In this document: positions 48,774 to 59,500 of the stretch, one piece after another
How the letters are laid out: every line of letters begins with the position of its first letter
Numbering within the stretch: position 1 is the first letter of the stretch
Assembly (NCBI RefSeq): GCF_932274485.2
Contig: NC_065879.2
Location: forward strand, 64,191,459 to 64,255,458
Length of the DNA stretch: 64,000 nt
Source: Patella vulgata
Taxonomy: Eukaryota; Mollusca; Gastropoda; Patellidae
Reading direction: 5' to 3'
Notes under the pieces: generated by a model
Database searches by the model: none
Seen by the model: only the letters and a program-made list of their open reading frames with translations
Told to the model about the DNA's origin: nothing
Translations under genes and position numbers: made by a program

Positions 48774-49000
48774 TCACACAATTCTGTTTTCAATTTCTCT
48801 ATACACTCTCTGTCGTCTTGGGGGACCAGTTTCAAAATCAAGTTGGACTACCTTGGCTCTGTCTGAATGTCCCATTCGCTTTGTGACTTCAACAAATCGA
48901 AAAATGTTGGGGTGGCGGTGTGGTAGATTTCTATTCATGCTGTCGTGGAACCCCTCCAAGTCGTCCTTGGGCCCTGTGTCTGGTTGTGATCCCATAGTGA
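48774..49000 (-). pseudogene. MULE (Mutator-like) transposase C-terminal remnant
   Basis: The minus strand reads DLEGFHDSMNRNLPHRHPNI, FRFVEVTKRM and PPRRQRVYREIENRI. This resembles the end of FLYWCH-type MULE transposases (TNND.EG.H..L...HPNI..F). About 73 codons are open; the catalytic DDE region is not found upstream. The link to the 9-base-duplication MITEs in this window is only by superfamily. Confidence 0.5.
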
Positions 49001-49069
49001 CAAGGGAGAGAGGGCATCAAAGTATATCCAGGTCAGACCCGTTCATAAAATCTACCCAGTGAGTAAATG

Positions 49070-50655
49070 ATTAATAAAATAAAAGAATTTTAAAAAAAAC
49101 ATAATTTAAAAACATATTATTGATGTAATTACTCTGAGTAAAAGATACAAAAAAATTAAAGGAAATAATTGAAAAACATATCATTGACATTGGTTTAGTT
49201 ACTTTACAAGAAACAGATCATAACTTCAAAGATCTTCCAATGAACACATCCCGTGATTAACTGAGTGGGGTACACTAATTAATAGTGTATATCCGTGGCG
49301 GTTGTGTCAATTAATCATCTACCTCACTGGATGTTAGGCTTACGGAAATTGGCATTTTGGAAATGGGAAATAACTCATCAGAGCTGAAATTGCCTTAAAT
49401 TTATCAAAACCACCCAGACACATTCTTGTGATTGTTAAATTCTCATTATATTACTATATAAAAATGCATATTTCATGTTTTAGAACTATGTCCAGACGTA
49501 ACCGTTAAATATTACCGCTTTGTGAGTCATGAATGCACCTCGCTGAATAGATATAATATTCTGAATCAGTGGTGTGCATACGTAACCGTTAAATACTACC
49601 CTTTTGTGAGTCATGAATGCACCTCGCTGAATGGATATAATTTTCTGAATACACTGACACGGTTTTCGCTTCAAGGTGAATAATCCCGGCAAGAGAATGA
49701 AATATTTATTAAACATAAACACTTTGATATAGAATATATAAAACTGTAAAAAAAATACATATCGTCGCGTATGTGTTCATGTATAAAAAAAGGGCATCAA
49801 TTTAAAGTTTATATTTATGAGTGATTAAATATTTTATAGTTCAGTATAAACGCCATTCATAGGCTAGGAATTTTTCGATCTATTAAGTAAATATTTTTTT
49901 CAAAGAAATGAAATTCCAATAAAGTTTTAAACTTGTTTTCACCAATTTCTCATATATTAGTTTTTGTAAGAAATTCTCCTGTTTTTAATAGTAGGGGGTT
50001 CGTACCCGTTTAGGTTACTGGTTATTGTTTATAAAACGACGTCGTTTGAAAGTGTCCTAAACTTTGAATGAAAACATAGGCACCTGAAATTGGCCATTTT
50101 TTCGGGCTCCCCGATATCTGAGAATTGACCATAATTCCCATGCCTTAACTTTCAGTACACGTACTTGAAATATTTATCTATTTGAATTACCATAATGTTT
50201 ATGACATAGGTAATCTGTATATGTTGTAAATTCAGAAATATGCTTATGTATGTCTGGATCAATAACAAAGTATTATAGCCTGTTTCGGGGCCATATATAA
50301 GATATACGAGCCTGATATGCTCTAATACTTTTAGAAAGAGGTAGCTGGTAGCTAATCTTAGATCGAATATCCCTTTTTGTCATTTATTTCTCGGTCAATT
50401 TGTCGATAGAACTTCGCTAATTACATAATTTCGTTGGTGTCGAAAGTCAGCCCTGTCTATTGGAAGATTGGAGCGCTTTGCTTTTTTATGGAGACGATTT
50501 CGCTTACGAATATTACGACGAATGTGACCATTCTTCCACGGACAATCTTGGGTACGTACAACAGTGGTTCATTTGTGCGGTACATACAGATCAATACCTG
50601 TTGATATGACAGTAGAAATATTGTTCACTAAACATTTGGAAGTAAGTGCTTTTTA
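49070..50655. other. Intergenic with a short duplication
   Basis: A unit of about 73 bases (CGTAACCGTTAAATA, GTGAGTCATGAATGCACCTC) occurs twice at 49497-49650. No gene is seen. Confidence 0.5.
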
Positions 50656-50660
50656 ATGTA

Positions 50661-51000
50661 AGGAGCCACGGTGATTAAGTGGGTAAGACGCTGGCTCGAT
50701 ATCCCTGCATTGGCAGAGAAAGTTCATCGGGATTTTCCGACGTGGTTTCCCTTTATCAGTGGTGCAGGAAGGGGGGCCTGACAAGAACAGTGGTCTAGTC
50801 GTTCGGATGGGACGAAAAACCGAGGTCCCGTATATACATTGGCGTGCACGTAAAAGATCCCTTGGCAGCTGGAATTCGATATAAGAGTAGGCCATAGTGC
50901 TGATGCCCGGGCAAAATTTCCCTCATAACACACTGTATGGCGTATGCCCGTCTTCATTAGCAGAACAGTGGGACGTTAAACCCCCATTTCATTTCATTTT
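50661..51000 (+). mobile_element. SINE-A copy, near full length
   Basis: Head GAGCCACGGTGATTAAGTGG, body with GGGACGAAAAACCGAGGTCC, and a full tail GGGACGTTAAACCCCCATTT. A short deletion removes the B box. It abuts a LINE fragment at about 51003. Confidence 0.9.
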
Positions 51001-51019
51001 CAATGTAAAATTGATTCCA

Positions 51020-51800
51020 ATTGAAATTATTATAAAACAACAGATTAATATTATTAATGTCCATAGAATTCCAGATTGTCTGAGAATAAGCATGTTCGTC
51101 AGGGGTATGACTATAGATTTCAATTTGTATTGGACAGTGGTCACCCAGTCCGGCGTCAAGTACATATATATGAAGAGACGATTTGATCTGGACAGGATGT
51201 AAGACACAGATCAAGAAGACTTGATGAATAAGGCGTTATACGTGTGGGGCTTGCGATAACTTGTTTTAGGTTTAATCTATTGGAATGCGATGCCACCGCA
51301 ACCATCGTCTCTGTTTAAGAGCATGTGTAAATATATTGTGTTTATCCCAAGCCATGTTTCTGATAAAGTAATGATGTCATCGTCTTAAAATTCAACGAGG
51401 CGATTGTAGACTTTATGTTCAAGACTACGAACATCAAGTGAATAAACTTAATGTTCCTTGGTCAAGGTTTCTGATGAACGTCGCCGCATAAGATAAGCAG
51501 AAGTAAGTTCAGAAGAGCGATGAAGAAAGAAAGAGTGAAACAACTTGAAAGGTATGTGATAGTTTCGCAAGCCACGATAAGAAATTTTAATGAAAAAAAT
51601 AAAAGAATTTTCCACATTATTTTATCCACGATTCTTGTGTTTTTACTGTGCATGTTAATTGTGAGAGTAAGATTTGATGGTATCAGGTACATGTATATGT
51701 AAAAAATGTTAAAGATGCAAGTAAGGGAAAATACAAAGTGTTCAAACAACAAACATAAGAAAGGTGAGAATAATGTAAATATAATGATATATGACAAGTT
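51020..51800 (-). pseudogene. CR1/L2-like LINE 5' region and endonuclease, decayed
   Basis: On the minus strand, LLLLILCGDVHQKP (like the LLLLLCGDVHPNPGP leader of CR1/L2-type LINE proteins) is followed by RSLEHKVYNRLVEF, DDDIITLSETWLG, a CGGIAF element, SLLDLCLTSCPDQI and LDAGLGDHCPIQIEI. These are successive endonuclease motifs, the last being the (S)DH catalytic element. They lie in more than one frame with stops and small deletions between, so the copy is dead. No RT part is attached. Confidence 0.8.
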
Positions 51801-51919
51801 ATACAGGTTTCAATATGAGTATTGGGCATATAAACAGGATGGCAGGGAACATAAAAAAAATGCGAGTCATTTCTGAAGAAAAAAACTACGGTAACAAATA
51901 TATACATACATTATTTACA

Positions 51920-52290
51920 ATAGGGGATACTTTGCAATCCATTATTCTATTGTTGTCTCGTGATCGTTTTGAATTAGATACTAAAATATCCTCATTAAAG
52001 ATACATGAACACCTTCATATGTGAATCCCGAATAACGACGTGAAAACAGCTCGTTATTCGCTGCTTGAATAACAATGTGGACTGTTTTTCGTCTAGAGGT
52101 CGTTTTGTTGTGTTTATACTACTGGGGGATACTTGGCATCCATCATTCTAGTCATGGCTAGCTGCATATTTGAATTCCAAATAAAAAGTTGAATAACGAA
52201 TAACGAGGTAGCTTGTCCCTCGTTATACGAGGTGATCACCTCGTTATTCGTTATTGGTGAATACCGAATAACGAAAAACGATTCAACATC
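51920..52290. repeat. Diverged duplication and palindrome-rich segment
   Basis: GGGGATACTTTGCAATCCAT (51923) and GGGGATACTTGGCATCCATC (52125) start two related units. Both are followed by words of the CGTTATTCG/CGAATAACG type, densest at 52190-52285, where they form nested hairpins (ACGAGGTGATCACCTCGT is a perfect palindrome). Confidence 0.65.
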
Positions 52291-52393
52291 ACACTGCCCT
52301 TTGGTCTTGTTCAGTATCAAAATGTAGATCGGAATAAACATGACTAATCTTGTTATCTAAGTGGCATTTAGCGATCGGGAAACACATTAACAG

Positions 52394-52740
52394 AACACAG
52401 TTTTTATGGGATACGATCACTAGTTTTTATTCTGAAAGCACGACGTTTCGACAAGTATCCTCTTATCGTTATCAAGCACAATGACATTTAGTAAACTCGA
52501 GTTCAATATATATAAGATTATGTTCAACGTCAATATGGGGATGTGGCAATTAAGTGTCCTCGTCAGATTAGTAATCTTGAAGATAAATATATAAGAGTGT
52601 GTAATAATTTCATATATATTGAACTAAATATCATTGTGCTTGATAACGATAAGACTATACTTGTCGAAACGTCGTGCTTTCAGAATAAAAACAAGTGATT
52701 ATATCCCATAAAAACTGTGTTCTGTTAAGAACTATTCTAA
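52394..52740. repeat. Inverted pair carrying the TTGATAA-stem-AAAC motif
   Basis: A block with ACAGTTTTTATGGGATA, CACGACGTTTCGACAAG and TTATCAAGCACAATGA on the left (52394-52500) returns inverted on the right (52625-52735). The same block is at 35060-35160. The arms are separated by about 125 bases. Confidence 0.75.
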
Positions 52741-53475
52741 TCTGACTAATATTATGAGATTTGTATGTAATGTTCATTTTATATACGCTAGTGTGTGTTC
52801 TATAGCTAGTAAATAAATTTTAAAAAATATCATTGTAAAGGTACATAATGGGTCATTGTGACACCCACGCTGTGTAGACCATGCAAGGTGCTTAAAGCGA
52901 AATTAATCAAAAAACTTGTGTATAATACTACAATGGAAGATAGTCTCTAACTGGATCGACGTTTGTAATGACATTGGATTTGTGCTAAACTATTCATCAA
53001 AGCCTTTTATTGAAGGAACATCCTAGTTTGTAAAATAGACCTTTGTGCGACTGTGGTATGGTATGGACATGTACAAAACGACAACATTTTCGTGTTGATT
53101 GTAGGCATTCTACAACTAGTTTAAAACAAAATAAATCAATTACATATTCCATATCTATTTTTGCAGATTGACGTTTTGATCATGCATTTGCATTACGCCC
53201 AAAAAACTGTAGGGTTTCAAGGTTTTTGTCTCCAAAGAAACCTAACAGCTTGTTTACATCGGTCGAGTAATACTCTGCGCAGAAAGATGCTCACTACAAG
53301 CCAGAATTCCTCTGACAAGATGGTTTCCCAGTACCTGTTTATATAGGGATGTTTAAATACTGAGATATCAATTTATTCTTTCCTTCAACAAAACATTATT
53401 TTTATCTGAAATGAAGGCGGTATGATAGGTCCGAGAGCATAGGTTTCCTGTCATTTGAAATGGAATGAACAAATA
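52741..53475. other. Intergenic, nothing recognised
   Basis: No gene, RNA or repeat copy is supported. Confidence 0.4.
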
Positions 53476-53479
53476 AAAA

Positions 53480-53662
53480 TGTGCCCAGTTGTTCGAACAG
53501 AACGGAAAACCTAGGTCCACCAGTGTATACATTGGTGTGCATGTAAAAGAAGCCTTGGTAGTTGCAAACTATAGAACTGAAAACAATACCATACCATACG
53601 TTTGTCTCAATATGACCGAGATATTGTGTTGAGGAAACATTAAACTCCACTCTATTCCTGCG
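53480..53662 (+). mobile_element. SINE-A fragment, diverged
   Basis: AGTTGTTCGAACAGAACGG, ACATTGGTGTGCATGTAAAA and CCTTGGTAGTTGCAAACTAT match the SINE-A body. The tail is decayed (AACATTAAACTCCACT). Confidence 0.65.
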
Positions 53663-53664
53663 GT

Positions 53665-53892
53665 TTGGATGGCCAAATGGTTAACACGCGCGCCCTGTAT
53701 CATACGGTCTGTCATTGAGTCATCTGGCGTGGTTTCGATTTCCCCGTTGTACGTGACAAGGAGTAGGGTCGCCTGTCTAACCGGTTTCCTCCCACTTAAA
53801 GAACCCTACGCGCGAGCGAATTATTGAAATAAAATTGAACCATGTGTTAGTCCCGAAATGACCTAGTTTTGTGGAGTGGACGTTAAACCTCA

Positions 53893-53926
<34 letters not shown>
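53665..53926 (+). mobile_element. SINE-B copy, near full length
   Basis: The head GGATGGCCAAATGGTTAACA gives the tRNA-like A-box side and GGTTTCGATTTCCCCG the B box. GTACGTGACAAGGAGTAGGG and GGTTTCCTCCCACTTAAAGA follow, then a TC run at 53896-53925. One body block (GGGTTTTCTCC) is deleted. Confidence 0.88.
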
Positions 53927-54297
53927 CTCTATTCCATTTAAAGCAAAGTGAAGCGATATATCCTAGGATAAATTGCAGGATATGTGGCTAAATATTTGTT
54001 GATAAAAAAAGAGTTCTTAACACGGAAAATAAACATAATAAACTTACCTTGTAACCTAAATCACACAATCTATCCCAAATATTACCTATTTTAAACACAT
54101 AAAATCCAAATATGTCTATCGTTTTTAAGTGTGAATTTAATAGGGGATCGCCCCAAAATGGCGATCAACCAAAACGACGCTAAGCAAATATAGCCGGGTG
54201 ATTCAACGCAGTCAATTTATTCATAGAACATTATATAGACTGTGTTTGTTACCAGTTTACCTCAGTGGGGTATAATTGTGTGTTGTAAAAGTATTTA

Positions 54298-54470
54298 CAT
54301 ATATAAAAAGAAACGAAACTCACTGTCACCAATACAAGATTATGTCCTATTCGCCTTGGATTGATATCCGACTAATATGAATCATATATAAAAAGAAACG
54401 AAACTCACTGTCACCAATACAAGATTATGTCCTATTCGCCTTGGATTGATATCCGACTAATATGAATCGT
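54298..54470. repeat. Near-perfect tandem duplication, 86-base unit
   Basis: ATATATAAAAAGAAACGAAA through CCGACTAATATGAATC occurs twice in a row with no visible difference, so the duplication is recent or is an assembly artefact. Confidence 0.9.
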
Positions 54471-54859
54471 TAAAAGATATTAGTACGTGCGCTTCTTTTT
54501 AAACGGGGGCAGTCGATCGCTTCATTTTTAACCAATGTTTTGTTGATATGGAATAGAATGAAATGGTGTTTAAAGTATAGTCAATACAATACTTCGGTCA
54601 TTTTAAGACTATCAGTAGTTAAATTTCATGTGCAGTGCAATGGGGGCGGGGACTTCTGTTGGTCAGCGGCGTGTCCTACCCCTCCTCTTCAAATTTCAAA
54701 TGCCAGAGCTCTTTTCCGGCCTCGCCTTTATTTACACAGATGAAACTCTGTATGCTGTTCCATTTATTAATCTCGGGCTTGAAAAATCCTAAAGATTCTA
54801 CTCGGCTCATACCGAGATTGGAATCCATGACATTCTATTGGTGAGACCAGTGACATACT

Positions 54860-55020
54860 GCTCGACTGCCACAGGCCATCTGTGTCGATAAATTAAATAT
54901 ACCATATTGATACTTTCTAATGTGGGGTCGCATGCCCAATCTAATAGGATTTCTCCGGGTTCTCCGTTTCCTACTATTGTTAAAGACCCTACGCCAAGCG
55001 AATTATTCAATTCAAATTTT
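54860..55020 (+). mobile_element. SINE-B fragment, old
   Basis: GGGGTCGCATGCCCAATCTA, GGATTTCTCCGGGTTCTCCG and CCTACGCCAAGCGAATTATT are decayed SINE-B body blocks. Confidence 0.6.
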
Positions 55021-55109
55021 ACTATATTATTATGGGTCTTATTCTAAAAAAAGACTCTTAAAACAAATGCTAATCAAAGAAAATGAATAGGCTTCCGTAC
55101 AGACACCGA

Positions 55110-55295
55110 TATTTCGGGGCTAACATATATGGTTCAATTTTTTAAAATAATTCACTTGAGCGTAGATGGCTTTAGCAGAGGGAGGAAATCGCAAGACCCG
55201 CAAGGTTGGACATTACGACCCTACTTCTTGTCACGTACAACCGGCAAATCGAAACCAAACCACTTGACTCATCAATGACAGACATAACGATTCAA
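55110..55295 (-). mobile_element. SINE-B fragment, old, opposite orientation
   Basis: In complement: GGTTTCGATTTGCCGG, GTACGTGACAAGAAGTAGGG and TTTCCTCCCTCTGCTAAAGC. It faces the copy at 54860-55020. Confidence 0.7.
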
Positions 55296-55386
55296 CTGAA
55301 CTGTGACAGTTGGAATTCAATTGATTTCCGGTCGATTATTCCCTACTATACCATTTAAAAATACGATAAAAATTTCAGACATTGTG

Positions 55387-55462
55387 ATTTCTCAAAATAA
55401 TTGAGAAGTAGTATCAGGTGTGAAAAGGTAAGCATACCTTGCATCATGCGGATACCCATCGT
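55387..55462 (+). repeat. Left arm of a distant inverted pair
   Basis: AAAATAATTGAGAAGTAGTATCAGG-type sequence through GAAAAGGTAAGCATACC returns in complement at 61724-61795, about 6.3 kb away. The pair brackets the DIRS-type element. Confidence 0.65.
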
Positions 55463-55971
55463 CTTTAATAGTTCACTGAATCAATATCTTTCTAAGATAC
55501 CATTTAGGTAATACCAGTGAAGCATGAAAATAAAATACATGTATAACTGGGTTCTAAATCTGACCAAAAAAACCACAAATATGGTAGGGTAATATTAGTA
55601 TCTAATTGGTTTCCTAAAAGATGTTTAAATGGTCCAAGCATTAAATTACAAATAATTTTACATGGTGATCAAATAATACAAAAAGGGTTAAATAGAGTTT
55701 TATTAAAAACCCAACAAGCCAAATAGTTCACATATATCCCAACAAGCCAAATAGTTCGCATGTATCTCAAAAGTAAAAAATTGTACTAATTTAATGCAAT
55801 TTGTTTTTATGTAAGTACAAAACCTTATTCATGTTGAATGGACTGCTAAAAAGCAAAATTATTATTTCAATATAATTATCTAAGAGAATGATGACGGTGT
55901 GAAATCACTAGATAATGGTTTTAACTCTCATTATGGAATGTTGGGGCTTTAATTGTGTATTATATTATAAG

Positions 55972-56531
55972 CAATCTGATTAAAACACAGATCCTATTTC
56001 GTTTCGTTTTTTATAGTTCAAAATTTCGTTTTACTTGTCTTTGCAACACTAGGATCTGGAAGAGTTGTTGTATAACAGACGTTTAGTTGGTGTGAGGAAT
56101 TAGCCTATGAAACGGTCTGTTACTGCGAATTCTTGGCGTGCTCTGCACAAAACTGTAGGTAAACTCCTATAAAACGTCAACGCTGATTTATTAATCAATG
56201 TCTGACGTCATGGGAGAGAGGGAGAGAAATGGGGTTTAACGCCCACTCAACACAAACTAGGTCATTTCGGGACTAACACATGGTTCAATTTTATTTCAAT
56301 AATTTGGTTGCGCGTAGGGGTCTTTAGCAGTGGGAGGAAACCGGAGGACCACGAGGTTGGACAGGCGATCCTACTCATTGTCACGTACAACCGGGGAATC
56401 GAAACCCCGCCAGTTGACTCAATGACAGACCTAATGATATTCGGCCATCGTATGACCCCTGACGCGACCTCCCAGTACATCTGGTCAGATCTTCATGTAG
56501 TGTAGGTCATCCAAAGTATAAAAAAGATTGT
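55972..56531. mobile_element. Mutator-type MITE, copy 3, with nested SINE-B
   Basis: The left end CAATCTGATTAAAACACAG matches copies 1 and 2. The right end is shortened (GTATAAAAAAGATTG). The interior is split by the SINE-B at about 56214-56445. No clear target duplication remains. Confidence 0.8.
56214..56445 (-). mobile_element. SINE-B copy inserted in MITE copy 3
   Basis: In complement: GGTTTCGATTCCCCGG, GTACGTGACAATGAGTAGGA, GGTTTCCTCCCACTGCTAAA, and a short TC tail (GA at 56214-56228). MITE sequence resumes on both sides, so the SINE is the younger insertion. Confidence 0.88.
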
Positions 56532-56550
56532 AACACTAGTAAACCTATTA

Positions 56551-59500
56551 AAATAATTTATAAATTAAACGAGACTTACCTGTAAGGTGAAGTTTGATTG
56601 TAATTCTACCATTGCTGTTGACGTATCTTAGAGATTAAGTGAGATGCGCATGCAAGGACCAGATGATGTCATATTTCAAAGTGTGAATGGTTACAAAAAC
56701 ATGCATGTCAATGTACCAAAAACAACCCAAATTCCACAATTCTTAAGTAAGGGAAGGGTTATCAAAAAGGGTGGGCACTTGATCTCTAAGATACGTCAAC
56801 AGCAATGGTAGAATAACAATCAAACTTCACCTTACAGGTAAGTCTCGTTTAATTTATAAATTCTACCATGCTGTATGACGTGGTCTTAGAGACCAAGCGA
56901 GATTTTTAAAGTTGTAACCATGAACAACAACAATTATAATGTAAAGTATCACTATTTTTTCACAAGAAATCCAATACAATACAGTTCAAATTAAACAATT
57001 AAATAGTAGCTCTATTCAAAATAGTTTCTGAGAACACACCCTCATCCACTAAAGGTTTATCATAATACTGTCTAAATGTTGACTCATTTGACCAACCTGC
57101 TGTATCTACAATTGTTCTAATAGGAACCTTCTCTTTACTTGCTACTGCACATGCAGCTGAGCGAATACTATAAGGTACAAAAATGCTCATATCAATTCCA
57201 GACATTTTAAGAACAGATTTCAGCCACCTAGAGATTGTGTCTCGTGAAACTTGATTATAAGGTTTAACATAACTTAAAAATAGTTTTGAAAGGTTTTTCT
57301 CGGAACGAACTTCCTCAGTTCTCTTAAAATATTCATTAATCACTGTCACAATACATAGTCTCCTATCGGGAGCATATGCTTTAATCACAAGTTCTCCTTG
57401 TTGATATCCTGGTCTTGTTTGCTTCAATAGATCACCATGTCTAATTTTGATACCAGAATTATTCACAGTTATATTGCGAACATCCATTAAATGTAGAGCT
57501 TGAATCCTTTGCCCTGTCAAAAGTGCTAATAAAGTAACTAATTTAAATGTCAACATCTTTAAAGTAATTTTCTTCACTGGAGACAAAGTTCTCAAATACT
57601 TAAGCACAACACTAGTGTCCCAAATGACCCTATTCCTTGGCACTGAAGGTCTCAAATTAAATACACCTTTCATAAAGCGCACAATGACTGGAATTGTTCC
57701 AACTGGTTTATTGTCAATAATAATTATTGTAGACAGCGCAGATCTAGCTGTATTAATAGCACTGTATTAGAGATTTTGATTGTAAAGACTAGTTAAAAAC
57801 TCTATAACCACTTCTAAAGGTGGAGAAAAGGGATCAACTTCCCTTTCAACACTGTACTGTATCCATCTTTTGATGTATGTGTTATACTGTTTTTCGGTAC
57901 TTTTTATACAGGAGGATGAAATGATGTCTTTAGCTTGTTTTGAAATCTTGTAATTAGTGAAGAATCTCCCGATATTCTGAGTGCCAGTAGTTTCATCTTC
58001 GGCAAATCTTTTAATGGACATTTGTTTGGGTGACTCAGTATTGTTTCTATCCTAGGTAATATAAAAGGATAATCAATTAATGATCTGATTACTTTCGAAA
58101 ACCAATGCTGGGTTGTCCACCATGGAATAACCAAAATACCACTAACTTTTTCAATTTCAATTTTAGCCAATACTCTACCCATTAGGCAAAAAGGTGGGAA
58201 AGCATAAAATTCAGAAGTGTTCCATGGGACTGAAAAAGCGTCAATGACCTTAGCAAAAGGGTCAGGCTTATAAGAGTAATATAATGGCAGTTGGTGATTT
58301 ATGCGTGAAGCAAATAAATCAATGTCAGGGGTTAAATCAAACTTGCGAAATATTTTTTGGAAAATATTAGAATCTAATTTCCATTCTACATTATCGTGTG
58401 ACATACGACTTTGCGTATCTGCTTCTATATTTAAGACTCCAGGAATATAAGCTGCTGTAAGCCTTATATTTTTATCTATAGACCATTCAAACGTGTCTAA
58501 TAATCTCATTGTATACGACATTTTTTCCCCCTTGATTGTTCACATATGACACTGCCGTAGTATTATCAATTTGTAACAAAATATGAACATCTGACATGTC
58601 TTTACAGAACGTCAACAATGTAAACTTGGCTGCTAACAACTCAAGTTCATTAATATGACAAGTTTGTTCGTTATCTGACCAATGTCCACCAGTGGCCTTT
58701 GTTACCAGACCTGAACTGCTAGTATAAATACCCCCCCACCCTTTTTTTGCTCGCATCAGATTTTAGGGTTATTGAGAGATTACTAGAAATCAATGACTTT
58801 TCAGCTTTTTCGATGTTCGATATCCAAAAAGCTGATATCAGATTTGCAATCAAAGGGCAGTTCAACACGGGCCTCAAAATTACCTTTATTTAATCTAAGA
58901 ACTTTGGCTTTATAATTATCACATCTCCTGTAATATAATTGAGAATAAGGTACTGCTGGGAAAGTAGAAACCATATAGCCTATCACTTGAGCTAACTTCC
59001 TTATTGTGAATGTATTTTCTCCCAATAATTCAGTACAAGCCAGTTTTAAATGCAATGCTTTTGCTTGTGTTAATTTTATTGTCATTTGGACGGAATTTAA
59101 AACAAAACCTAGGTAAGTAATTGATTGCATTGGTTCGATCACTGATTTCTCAGGATGAATAGTGAATCCAGCTAACAAAGAACAAATAACTGTAACAGTA
59201 ACATTAGTTCTACAGTCTTGTAAAGAGTCTCCTACCAGAAAACAGTCATCGATAAATGAAGTATTTAAATGTCCCAATTTTCTTAAATATGAAAATAGCA
59301 CCTTTGTTATCTTAGTAAACTGTCTTGGTGCCGAACCTAACCCATTGGGTAAACAAGTAAATTGAAAGAGTTTGTTATTCCATATGAATTTGAGATATCT
59401 TCTGTGCGATTTCTTTATATTAACAGTAAAGTAAACATCAGACCAATCTACTGATGCCATATAACAATTAGGTGTTATCAAATTTAGAGCATGTTGTAAA

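Noticed and set aside
51791-52024. 77-codon plus-strand frame as a gene
   Set aside because: It overlaps a LINE remnant and a local duplication, and no domain is recognised.
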